Source: Mucilaginibacter cryoferens (GTDB taxonomy: Bacteria; Bacteroidota; Bacteroidia; Sphingobacteriales; Sphingobacteriaceae). From it: a stretch of 64,000 bases of DNA. Positions 1 through 7,728 of this stretch are shown here, one piece after another. The translations under genes were made by a program, and so were the position numbers. How positions within the stretch are numbered: the first letter of the stretch is position 1; each line of letters opens with the position of its first letter. Location: assembly GCF_014205845.1 (NCBI RefSeq), contig NZ_JACHCR010000007.1, positions 62,001 to 126,000 of the forward strand. Direction: 5' to 3'. A model generated the notes under the pieces. It saw nothing but the letters and a program-made list of their open reading frames with translations, ran no database searches and was not told the DNA's origin.

Positions 1-159
1 TGTAAAGCCATCATAGATAATAACCTGGTTTAATACATCCAGGTTCTCATGAATAATACGCGTCTCGTCTATTTTCTCAGAAACATTGGCATTATTACAG
101 GCAGGTAAACACGCGGCTACAGCAATTAATAATAAAAGAATAAATTTCAAGGACTTCAT
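1..159 (-). CDS. Lipoprotein, 5' part only (possible PAP2/haloperoxidase-like)
   Basis: An open frame starts with ATG at 159 and runs off the left edge without a stop, giving 53 residues. Residues 1-21 form a lipoprotein signal: MKSLKF, a Leu-rich hydrophobic stretch and the lipobox L-P-A-C with Cys21, so the product should be lipid-anchored. The mature start contains DETRIIHENLDVLNQVII followed by YDGFT. This recalls, from memory only, the N-terminus of Bacteroidota PAP2/vanadium-haloperoxidase-like lipoproteins, which usually continue with a PPVASRIY-like stretch. The lipoprotein call is solid; the family guess is weak because the catalytic part lies outside the window. Confidence 0.6.
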   Translation of the reverse strand, partial: MKSLKFILLLLIAVAACLPACNNANVSEKIDETRIIHENLDVLNQVIIYDGFT

Positions 160-282
160 GGAAACGGTTATAGATTGGATTCCAAATGTATAGTCCGGGG
201 AGTTGCTATTACATGGATAAAACAGGATTTCCCATGTACTTTTTTTCATAACCGGCCATTTATCACCGTGCTATTCGCCCAA

Positions 283-1143
283 TTAAAGATCAGCCACAAT
301 AGATATACCGGTTTTTAACCTAAAATGCTGCGGAGATACTTTTGTGAACTTCTTAAACGTGCGACTAAAGTAAAACTCGTCTTTAAAATTTAATGCATAA
401 GCAATCTCCTTTATGCTTTTACGGGATAGATGCAGTGCTTTCTTTGCTTCCGTAATAATTCGTTCGCCAATAATTATGGATGGCGTTTTTTTAAAATAGG
501 CTTTACAACGCTTGGTAAAAGTATTTGGCGACATGGATAGCATAACGGCATAATCGCACGGCCGGCGATGGGTGAGGTAATGCAAATCCAGTAAAACTTT
601 AAAATGCTCCATCTGATCATCGGTTGCAGCAATCATTTTAGGGGCATCCCGATCCCTTATTTTTATACTGCTTGCTTTGGCCAGCAGCAATTGAAGGTAC
701 GACCGGAGTACGATCTCTTCGGGTGGAAAACGCCTGATCTCGGATTCCATCTGATCCAGCAAACTTTCAAAAATCAGCGATTCGCTCAGTGTTAGTTTAA
801 CTGAAGGATCGATATAAATATTATTAAACAACAGTCCGTTACAGGCAACCTGCGCTTTATGGTATTCGATACAGTAAAAATCTCCGTGAAAGGTTAATAA
901 TCTATAATCTAATACATCTACACTTTCAACATAAATGGTTTGTAGTGGCGTTGCAAATAATATTACGGGGCCCGTGAAGGTAAAAGATGTAAAATCGGCT
1001 TTAAAAGAGCCCTTGCCACTTTTAACAAATATCACCACGTATCTATCCAGCTGTTGCGGAGCATTCAAAAAATCCAAGCCGTATTGATGTAAATCAATTA
1101 GTAATTGATCGTCATTTAAATGTGTATGCTCAATGGATGTCAT
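283..1143 (-). CDS. AraC-family transcriptional regulator
   Basis: A 286-residue protein with an N-terminal cupin-like sensing half and a C-terminal AraC/XylS DNA-binding half of two helix-turn-helix units, about residues 180-280. The second unit carries the family signature IKEIAYALNFKDEFYFSRTF followed by KKFTKVSPQHFR, matching the usual F-x(n)-FxRxFKK-x-G-x-SPxxYR pattern. It starts with ATG at 1143. The upstream gene on the same strand is more than 500 bp away, so it is probably transcribed alone. The effector and target genes cannot be read from sequence. It lies downstream of and co-directional with an isochorismatase-like gene, which may or may not be a target. Confidence 0.93.
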   Translation of the reverse strand: MTSIEHTHLNDDQLLIDLHQYGLDFLNAPQQLDRYVVIFVKSGKGSFKADFTSFTFTGPVILFATPLQTIYVESVDVLDYRLLTFHGDFYCIEYHKAQVACNGLLFNNIYIDPSVKLTLSESLIFESLLDQMESEIRRFPPEEIVLRSYLQLLLAKASSIKIRDRDAPKMIAATDDQMEHFKVLLDLHYLTHRRPCDYAVMLSMSPNTFTKRCKAYFKKTPSIIIGERIITEAKKALHLSRKSIKEIAYALNFKDEFYFSRTFKKFTKVSPQHFRLKTGISIVADL

Positions 1144-1687
1144 TCTAACTCAATGGTTGATGATTTAATTAAAAGCCATAATTACCGCTTGCTAACTTAT
1201 GAAACTAAGGAGCGAACATAATGCATAGTAGTTGTTACCGCAAATTATGGTTCCGATATTAATTGGGTATATACAATGTCAAATGGTTTATTTCTAAATA
1301 AAACCTCCATAAAACTGCATTGAAGGCTGTGGCATGGGAAAGCAAAAGTAGCATTTAAAATGCTGAGTCATTTACAGCACTCAGGAAAATCACTTTTTTT
1401 AATTATTTAAGATCTTAACCATAGCGATGGGTTTCAAACCCATCGCTATTTGCCAATATTTAATGATAATGCCAGTTTTGGGAGTTGTTTTTCCGTTCCT
1501 ATATTGCCTAAAAGCAATTTCCCTGGGTGTGTTGATACCCGCCGGTGTTTAAATAATCTCAATTTTGGAGAGCCGCTCCTCTTATACGCATACCGCTAAA
1601 CCGTATAAACCAGCGTATTTTCACTTCATAACGGAAAGCACCGCCGAAACCGGCAGATAGGATGCTAATAGCCTGTTGATGATATGG
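1144..1687. other. Intergenic stretch with one long palindrome
   Basis: No gene is supported here. The only clear structure is the palindrome at 1421-1449. The rest is AT-rich, unstructured to the eye, and contains no recognisable promoter of the TAnnTTTG type close to the 1143 start. Confidence 0.6.
1421..1449. terminator. Palindromic hairpin, probable terminator
   Basis: Arms atagcgatgggttt (1421-1434) and aaacccatcgctat (1436-1449) are perfectly complementary around one central base. It lies downstream of the isochorismatase-like gene on the minus strand. Minus-strand sequence after the hairpin is AT-rich, with a T-poor start, so termination is likely but not certain. A binding site is the alternative. 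Confidence 0.5.
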
Positions 1688-2278
1688 CTAAAGAAAGTCA
1701 CTTTTTTTTTTGAAAGTATTAATCACCTCATCTGTATTTAATACAGTAGCAAACTCATTGTTTATTTGCGCTAAAGCCGTTAAATGAATGGTTTCTGCAT
1801 CATAACGTTCGCCCTTAATTCCTGTTTTTGCAAAAGCAGCAGAGGCATCGGCTACCACAAAGGTGGTGTACCCCAAATTACCAGCCATTCTTGCTGTGGT
1901 AGATACGCAATGTTCGGTAGTAAGGCCTGCAATAACTACCGTATCGATGCCTGCCGCATCCAGTCTTTGTTGCAGATCGGTGCCGATAAAGGAGCTGTTT
2001 ACTGTTTTTTTGATCACCGCCTCACCAGGTAAAGGTTTTACAATTTCTTTGTGTGCATTGCCGGGGTTATTTTCGGCCAGCGGAGAGTTCTGGTTGATGG
2101 AGCAATGTTGAATATGAAATAGCGGTAGCTTGTTTGCCCGCCAATGATCAAGCAGTTTACGCGCGTTTACTTCTGCATCCGGATTATTGCGCTCGCCGCC
2201 CCAGTAAGGGATGTTATCAAATCCTTGCTGTATATCTATTAATATCAATGCGGGGCAAATGTTGTTCAGTGTTTTCAT
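1688..2278 (-). CDS. Isochorismatase-family cysteine hydrolase
   Basis: A 196-residue soluble hydrolase of the isochorismatase-like superfamily. The expected catalytic triad is visible: Asp15 in LILIDIQQGF, a Lys at 90-91 in VIKKTVNSSF, and nucleophile Cys124 in GLTTEHCVSTTAR. The cis-peptide-forming region before the Cys is also typical. Members hydrolyse amides or vinyl ethers (nicotinamide, isochorismate, ureidoacrylate and others); this sequence alone does not choose among them. Its length is normal for the family. A second AraC regulator is encoded about 60 bp upstream on the same strand and may control it. Confidence 0.9.
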   Translation of the reverse strand: MKTLNNICPALILIDIQQGFDNIPYWGGERNNPDAEVNARKLLDHWRANKLPLFHIQHCSINQNSPLAENNPGNAHKEIVKPLPGEAVIKKTVNSSFIGTDLQQRLDAAGIDTVVIAGLTTEHCVSTTARMAGNLGYTTFVVADASAAFAKTGIKGERYDAETIHLTALAQINNEFATVLNTDEVINTFKKKSDFL

Positions 2279-2339
2279 ACCTCAAAATTGCAGCTTTACC
2301 GGGGCTGTAATTTTGCTGTGGGGTTTTATTTGTTTGTTT

Positions 2340-3194
2340 TTATAACACAGGTTCGCTGCGGGCGCTTTTGGGTGAAGCACCAAACTTTTGCTTATAAATT
2401 TTTGAAAAATGTGAAATATTTTCGAACCCGCTGCTATAGGCCACCAGCGATACCGGATCATTCGAATGCTTTAACTGGTACTCTGCATACTCTAGTCTGC
2501 GATTTATCTGCCACTTTATAGGCGTTGTATTAAAACGATCTGTAAATTCTTTTTTAAAAGCGCTTACACTTCGCCCGGTAAGCTTAGCCATATCTGGTAT
2601 AGAGAGCTGCCTGTTAAAATTAGTTTCCATAAAGTAAGCAAGGTCGATTTTTTTTTGGCTCACCAGGTCTTTCAGAAACGAAACAAAAGTTTTTGACTGG
2701 TCGCCAGATAATATCTGCAATAACACCTGGTGAGATGCAAATTTAACAATGCACCTGGAATAATTCTGGGGGTGTAAAATTTGCTGAATAACCTGGGTTA
2801 TGTTGGCTTTTATAAATTCGGTAGTTTTAAAGGTAAATGGCGGCAGATCTGCACTTAACTTTTCCCGCTTGAACTCCGGAACATGGCTATCTAAAAAGTA
2901 ATCTACAAACTCGTTTTCCATAAAAATGAGCAGGCTTGTATAATCATCAGAAGGAAACAACTGATAATTACCCCGCCTCCTGAACTGGATATCGCCGGCC
3001 ACCAGGTGCTGTGCATAGCCGGCATACCTCACATCAATGGTACCTGTTAAGATCATCTCCAGGCAATGTGCCGTTTGCAGGGTGTCATCGCATCTGAAAG
3101 GCCGCTTCTTATCAATAAAAATAGCACACATATCAGACAACCGTAACCTGATATGCGAATGATGGTCAAGCAGATCTATTGGAGTTTGTATCAT
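2340..3194 (-). CDS. AraC-family transcriptional regulator (ExsA-like layout)
   Basis: A 284-residue protein. The N-terminal half (about 1-170) lacks a recognisable enzyme motif and resembles the sensing half of ExsA/YtdP-type regulators common in Bacteroidota. The C-terminal AraC domain (about 185-280) contains IPDMAKLTGRSVSAFKKEF in the first helix-turn-helix and SLVAYSSGFENISHFSKIYK plus QKFGASPKSAR in the second. The ATG at 3194 is the only reasonable start. It lies directly upstream of the isochorismatase-like gene, with about 60 bp between them, so co-transcription is plausible. The ligand is unknown. Confidence 0.92.
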   Translation of the reverse strand: MIQTPIDLLDHHSHIRLRLSDMCAIFIDKKRPFRCDDTLQTAHCLEMILTGTIDVRYAGYAQHLVAGDIQFRRRGNYQLFPSDDYTSLLIFMENEFVDYFLDSHVPEFKREKLSADLPPFTFKTTEFIKANITQVIQQILHPQNYSRCIVKFASHQVLLQILSGDQSKTFVSFLKDLVSQKKIDLAYFMETNFNRQLSIPDMAKLTGRSVSAFKKEFTDRFNTTPIKWQINRRLEYAEYQLKHSNDPVSLVAYSSGFENISHFSKIYKQKFGASPKSARSEPVL

Positions 3195-4225
3195 TTTTAA
3201 GATTAAGTTGCACTAAGCTACATTTTGTGTTGCTATATTATTAGCTTTTGGGTTAATTGTAACAAACGAATGATAAACACAGTAGCTCATTTAACCCGCA
3301 AAGGGTTGTCCATAATGTTTAATACGAAACTTGCCTTTGTTTTAAGTTCAAGATTTATCTTAGCTGTATAAAGTATAATATTTGAATTTTATTTATTTGG
3401 GTAGATAACACTCAAAGTCGACCCTTGCCAACTTTATAGAGGTGCTGTGCGCTTTGTTAAAAACAATTAAAATACTAAGCATAATTCATTTACTCCATAA
3501 GCCTACACCTACTTTACCCGTTTTTGGTTGCTTAGACCGAGAAAGGTAAGGTAAGCTATGCTTATGCCTGTCCATCGCAGAGGCCATTCACACACCAGGA
3601 AGATAGGTGTTACTGCACTAAAAGCTACACGAACAATCACGCCAGGCTTCATTGCGCTCAATCAGTGCTACGCACACATTTCACTCCATTGCTTAGGCCA
3701 TCGCTCTAAAGGCTAAGATTTCCCTTTACACACCCAACGCACTACCAAATGGTAAAGAATATCTTCGCCATTGGCCCTTACTCAAGCAGCCTGTCATGCT
3801 CGTTGTGGGTAGCAATGTCGTGCATCCACATTCGCTGTCTATGACTTTATATACCTTTCGCTTATGCTGCGCTTACACTTGGTTTGGCAACCAGGTGACG
3901 CTTGCAACGCTCAATACATATAAAGTCAAACGCTCACTATAATTTTTGCTCACCTACGTCTCGTAGAGGACTTCACAACTGTCATGGCGTTTGATAGGCC
4001 AAAGCACAGCCCTAAAAAGTCAAACGCAACGCCAGTTTCTTGTGTGAAGCATTCTTTGTGGCCGCACTCCGTGCTGCCTCCACAAAGGTCCTCTCCTCTA
4101 TTCGCAGGCGGTTCGCAGATTTTTAATATTAAATAAGTTAGTAAGGTTTCTTTAAATAAAAAGACAAGTAGTTTTATTACAGTTTTATTATTATAATTTA
4201 GTAATCGATTATTTATTGAAACTTT
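3195..4225. other. Non-coding, hairpin-rich stretch upstream of the nuclease-like gene
   Basis: About one kilobase with no supportable ORF. From about 3480 to 4130 the composition is more GC-rich than the gene that follows, and it is full of short complementary segments. Examples are gactttatat (3843-3852) with atataaagtc (3918-3927), enclosing a near-perfect cacttggt/accaggtg hairpin. Another is ctttgtgg (4054-4061) with ccacaaag (4080-4087), enclosing gcac/gtgc. It could be a structured RNA, a decayed mobile element or regulatory DNA. A 10-bp palindrome TAATCGATTA sits at 4202-4211, just before the next start codon. Confidence 0.5.
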
Positions 4226-6526
4226 ATGTCACAAGATAAGACCTACCTGTTGTTATGCAAGTCGCTCAGGGAAGCGGAATTATACGCAGTAGCCAAATTA
4301 TATCTGAAGGAAGTTGAATCTATAGAAAATATCATTGTAACTAACGGACCTTGGGACTCTGGACTAGATATGATGTCGGCAACTAAACCAGAAGCACAGT
4401 ATCAAGCTACAGTTGAAGAAAAGGGGTTTGAAAGAAAACTATATTCAGATTTAGAAAAAGCCAAAAATAATGTCCAAAATCACGGTCTACCAAGTCGTGT
4501 TAAATATTTCTACTCTCACCCCATTTCTATAACTTCAATTCATAAGTTTAAACGGGAAGCAAAAGAAAAGTATAATATAATTTTAGATATCATTGAGGCA
4601 ACCCATATATCGCAAATAGCACAGGAATATAGAGTTATAGGAAAATTGTTATTTGATATTTCAAAATTATCAGACATAAACGTCAATAACGATTATTTTG
4701 ACAATGTTAAAGTTAAGGCTTATTATGATTTGATGTCATTTGGAAAGACAACTGATATCAAATTTAATATTATTAAATCCTTTGTGTTAAATTACCTATT
4801 TAACAATTTAACGGTTACAAAAGATGAACTGTTAGAGGAGACCAACAATCATTTCAAATCTAATTTAGAATTGTCATATTTTGATTATTTTTTGGGAAAG
4901 CTAAGTACTGAAAAAAGAGTAATACTTAATAAAGGATTTCCTTCCCTGTCCCAGACGGAAAGAGATCGCATTACAATTGTACTTCAAAATTATCAGGTAG
5001 AAGAAGCCCTTTTACTTAGTGACATCAGTAATGCGCTTAGGCCGTATGGCTTGGAAAATAATACTGAAGAAATTGTCATTCAGCTAAGTGAATTATATGA
5101 AAGTTCGTATTCAATTAATTTAAGTGAGTTTACAAGAAAGGACACAAATTTAAATGACGTAAAAGCCGTAACCAATAAATTAAAGAACTTATTGTCGAGT
5201 TTAACCGAAAACGATCCGGCTGTCGACCTTGATAAATTGACTATTCAGCTAACAAAAATATCTGATTCAAGTGACATCCTTCCAAGAATTGCTGCTGGAC
5301 AAGTCTATTCTAAAGTAAGCGACCCAGATCGTTTACAAGATTATATAAAACAAAACATCAATAATAAAACTATCTTCTTAGACGCGAATGTCATGCTTAA
5401 TTTACTGCTGGCACATTACGAAGACGCGCCTGAATACAATAATTATTTTTATAAAGTTGCAAACCAGTTTCTAAAGTTTTCAAAAGCTAATGGGTTAATT
5501 TTAAAGACCATTAGAGTTTACGCAATAGAAACAACTCGAATATTCAAAGATGCAGTGTCATTAATTCCGATAACAAAATCAAAACTTTTTCATGCGTTAG
5601 GGACTAGCAGTAACCCATTATATCGTTTCTATCAGCACCTGCATGATTATAATTTATTACGTAGAGATGGAATGTCCTTTGAAGAATTTATGGCCGACTT
5701 TAAATTTACAATACGTTCTCGAATCGACGATAATTATAAGTCCCAAATGGAGTATCTTTTAGATTCATTAAATGTTGAAATTGAAGATTTTCCTCCATAC
5801 GAGTTAGGAATTACCATTGAAATTATCAATTCAGAATTGAGATCATCCCAGAGAGTTAAAAGCAATTTCGCGATAAGTAACGACGCAATCATGTTTCGCA
5901 GATTGGGTGATCGCGATTCTGAATTAAATCCCGTCGACCCCATTTTTTGTACTTGGGATTTGTCATTGTTGAGGGTTAGAACAAGATATTTTGAACAGTT
6001 CTCGAATTGTACAAAATGGTTCATGTTTACTCCAGCAAGACTTATGGATCATTTTTCAATGATGAACTTCCAAATTAAACCGGGAATGGTTTCAAGTGAA
6101 GTGCTTTCTATTTTAGACAATGCGGAGGGAATGCAGCAAATGACTCATACTCTATTAGATTCGATCATGGTTTTAATTAATACACAAAACGTTACGGGAT
6201 TAAAGTATACCAACATGCTTGCTGAAATGCGCGAAAAAGACATTCTTCAAGTTAATTCAATTCAAGAAAGCGTTGTTGATACTTCTAATGAGGTGCTTCC
6301 TACAGATATAATTTTTAGGCATTTATTTGATACATATATAATTCATAAAGAAGAAAGGCAATCTGCCGAATTTAAAATTTTGCTGACAAGAGATCAATAC
6401 TTTAATGAGATGTCAGAAATACTATTGACAGAAAAGAAATACGTTTTAGACTATGGTAAAGTAAGTGAAGACTTGATCACAAAAATTGATAATGTTATCG
6501 AAAAATCTAAACAGCAATTTATTTAG
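4226..6526 (+). CDS. Putative two-nuclease protein: PD-(D/E)XK-like N-terminus and PIN-like C-terminal half
   Basis: 766 residues, no signal peptide or membrane segment, and noticeably more AT-rich than its neighbours. Residues 1-135 look like a restriction-endonuclease-fold domain: a helix, then GPWDSGLDMM with Asp48, a strand EAQYQAT (Gln58-x-Gln60 in place of the usual E-x-K), then FERKLYSDLEKAK and alternating strand-helix segments ending in IIEATHISQIAQE. Residues about 150-370 are helical with no motif I know. Residues about 380-600 look like a PIN-like nuclease: TIFLDANVMLN (Asp386, Asn388), a conserved-looking Glu435, NDAIMFRRL (Asp553) and CTWDLSLLR (Asp578), spaced as a PIN acidic quartet. 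The last 160 residues are helical. It stands alone with a structured non-coding leader, and a defence-type role is inferred from architecture and context only. Confidence 0.65.
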   Translation: MSQDKTYLLLCKSLREAELYAVAKLYLKEVESIENIIVTNGPWDSGLDMMSATKPEAQYQATVEEKGFERKLYSDLEKAKNNVQNHGLPSRVKYFYSHPISITSIHKFKREAKEKYNIILDIIEATHISQIAQEYRVIGKLLFDISKLSDINVNNDYFDNVKVKAYYDLMSFGKTTDIKFNIIKSFVLNYLFNNLTVTKDELLEETNNHFKSNLELSYFDYFLGKLSTEKRVILNKGFPSLSQTERDRITIVLQNYQVEEALLLSDISNALRPYGLENNTEEIVIQLSELYESSYSINLSEFTRKDTNLNDVKAVTNKLKNLLSSLTENDPAVDLDKLTIQLTKISDSSDILPRIAAGQVYSKVSDPDRLQDYIKQNINNKTIFLDANVMLNLLLAHYEDAPEYNNYFYKVANQFLKFSKANGLILKTIRVYAIETTRIFKDAVSLIPITKSKLFHALGTSSNPLYRFYQHLHDYNLLRRDGMSFEEFMADFKFTIRSRIDDNYKSQMEYLLDSLNVEIEDFPPYELGITIEIINSELRSSQRVKSNFAISNDAIMFRRLGDRDSELNPVDPIFCTWDLSLLRVRTRYFEQFSNCTKWFMFTPARLMDHFSMMNFQIKPGMVSSEVLSILDNAEGMQQMTHTLLDSIMVLINTQNVTGLKYTNMLAEMREKDILQVNSIQESVVDTSNEVLPTDIIFRHLFDTYIIHKEERQSAEFKILLTRDQYFNEMSEILLTEKKYVLDYGKVSEDLITKIDNVIEKSKQQFI

Positions 6527-6954
6527 TGTACGAACACGACATGTGCCTTAATGATAAGCGGAATACTATTGATAAACCTCAATAAATCTTTTTAGCCTGT
6601 AAAGTATAAGAATTGTAACTGCCTTTGTCTTAGACGCTGCTATGTCCATATTTTCTATTCTAATTTATCTGCCGAAATTATTTTTATAGGGACAGTTACA
6701 AGTTTTTGAAAAATATTAGAAAAGGTCACCTAACTATGTGAATTAGTATAAGGTTAGTGTTGATTTTGGAAAGGAGAGTGAGGAAATAATTATTCAGCAA
6801 AGTTAGGCGTGAAGTTGAACGCATGGTAAGTATTTTCCGGCATAAACACATGCCCTGCGCACTGCCTTTCATTTATTCCGTTCCTCCTTGCATTTAGTTC
6901 AATCCATAAACCTGTAGATGCACCATAATTATTTATTCACTTAACAATAAGAAT
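6527..6954. other. AT-rich intergenic stretch, no gene seen
   Basis: Downstream of the nuclease-like gene. I find no RNA gene, integrase remnant or strong hairpin here. Confidence 0.5.
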
Positions 6955-7095
6955 ATGGAATCAAGACAGGAACTACAGCTAAATTTGAAAGCAAAACGTG
7001 CGCAAAGTGCGCCAAATATTAACCAAAATGATCAAATACGAAACAGAAAGAAAACTAATGACTCATACAAAGGACGATCAAATTTAAACAGTTAA
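6955..7095 (+). CDS. Possible small basic protein, 46 residues
   Basis: ATG at 6955 to TAA at 7093-7095. The product begins MESRQELQLNLKAKRAQSAP and is rich in Asn, Gln, Lys and Arg, with no hydrophobic segment. It lies between the nuclease-like gene and tRNA-Arg, within the AT-rich island. There is no strong ribosome-binding site, as is usual in Bacteroidota, so the start cannot be judged. It may be a real small protein or a chance ORF. Confidence 0.25.
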   Translation: MESRQELQLNLKAKRAQSAPNINQNDQIRNRKKTNDSYKGRSNLNS

Positions 7096-7147
7096 CAGCA
7101 TGACTAACTGCATTTAGAGCCCAAATAAGCCGTTTTAAACATAAAAT

Positions 7148-7173
7148 AGCCTCTTAGATAACTCCAAGAGGCT
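7148..7173 (-). terminator. Terminator of the tRNA-Arg gene
   Basis: Arms agcctctt (7148-7155) and aagaggct (7166-7173), with a T-rich tract after the hairpin on the minus strand. It is placed just downstream of the tRNA. Confidence 0.75.
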
Positions 7174-7183
7174 ATAGTAGCTG

Positions 7184-7257
7184 TGATCCCATCTGGATTC
7201 GAACCAGAGACCTACAGATTAGAAATCTGTTGCTCTATCCAGCTGAGCTATAGGACC
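7184..7257 (-). tRNA. tRNA-Arg (anticodon TCT)
   Basis: Read on the minus strand, the sequence GGTCCTATAGCTC begins a normal cloverleaf. The acceptor stem GGTCCTA pairs with TGGGATC, the D-arm has GCTC/GAGC, the anticodon stem ACAGA/TCTGT holds loop TTCTAA with anticodon TCT, and the T-arm is TCTGG-TTCGAAT-CCAGA. The discriminator base is A. CCA is not encoded. It reads AGA codons. Its 3' end faces the AT-rich island on its left, the side where integrative elements usually insert. Confidence 0.96.
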
Positions 7258-7386
7258 ATCTGCAATAAATAACGCTTTCCCACATATACTCGAACCTATT
7301 CAGTCGAACTACGCAGCAAATGTATTTTTTCGCGGTGCAAAGATGCAAAATTATGCTGAAATATCAATCAAAAATTTACAATTTGA

Positions 7387-7578
7387 TTAAGGGATACTTC
7401 TTTTGATGTATTTTTTGTACAAGTACTCGGCGTATCCAACACTAATATAGTCGGGAAATTTCCACTTTGGGTAATAACGACGCTGGATATATTTTACCAC
7501 ACTGAAAAATATAATGGCCACGATAAGAAAAATAGCCAAAAAGAGCAGTATTGCCCCAAACGCAATAAGATAATTCAT
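7387..7578 (-). CDS. Small single-pass membrane protein, unknown function
   Basis: 63 residues from the ATG at 7578. A longer frame beginning 10 codons upstream adds MRNRCKLLIK, but starting at MNYLIAF places the hydrophobic segment normally. One long membrane helix (about residues 3-28) is followed by the basic, Tyr-rich tail YIQRRYYPKW. I do not recognise a family. It sits between tRNA-Arg and a divergent exported-protein gene. Confidence 0.5.
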   Translation of the reverse strand: MNYLIAFGAILLFLAIFLIVAIIFFSVVKYIQRRYYPKWKFPDYISVGYAEYLYKKYIKRSIP

Positions 7579-7728
7579 TTTAATTAATAGTTTACACCTG
7601 TTACGCAAATAGGTTGTAAAGGGTTTAGTTTTTTAAAACATAGTCCGCTGTTTTTTTTGTCAGGTCACTTTTTTTTAAACTAAAAGCCATCCTGCTGCGT
7701 TTTATACCTAAACACACCTATAAAACTA

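Noticed and set aside
604..795. Plus-strand ORF of 63 codons
   Set aside because: Entirely opposite the AraC gene at 283-1143, whose frame carries clear family motifs.
3195..4225. Group II intron or retron RNA
   Set aside because: No reverse transcriptase is encoded nearby and I could not see the diagnostic catalytic-domain or msr/msd pairings.
7579..7608. Ten-codon extension of the small membrane protein
   Set aside because: ATG at 7578 gives a cleaner membrane-protein start.
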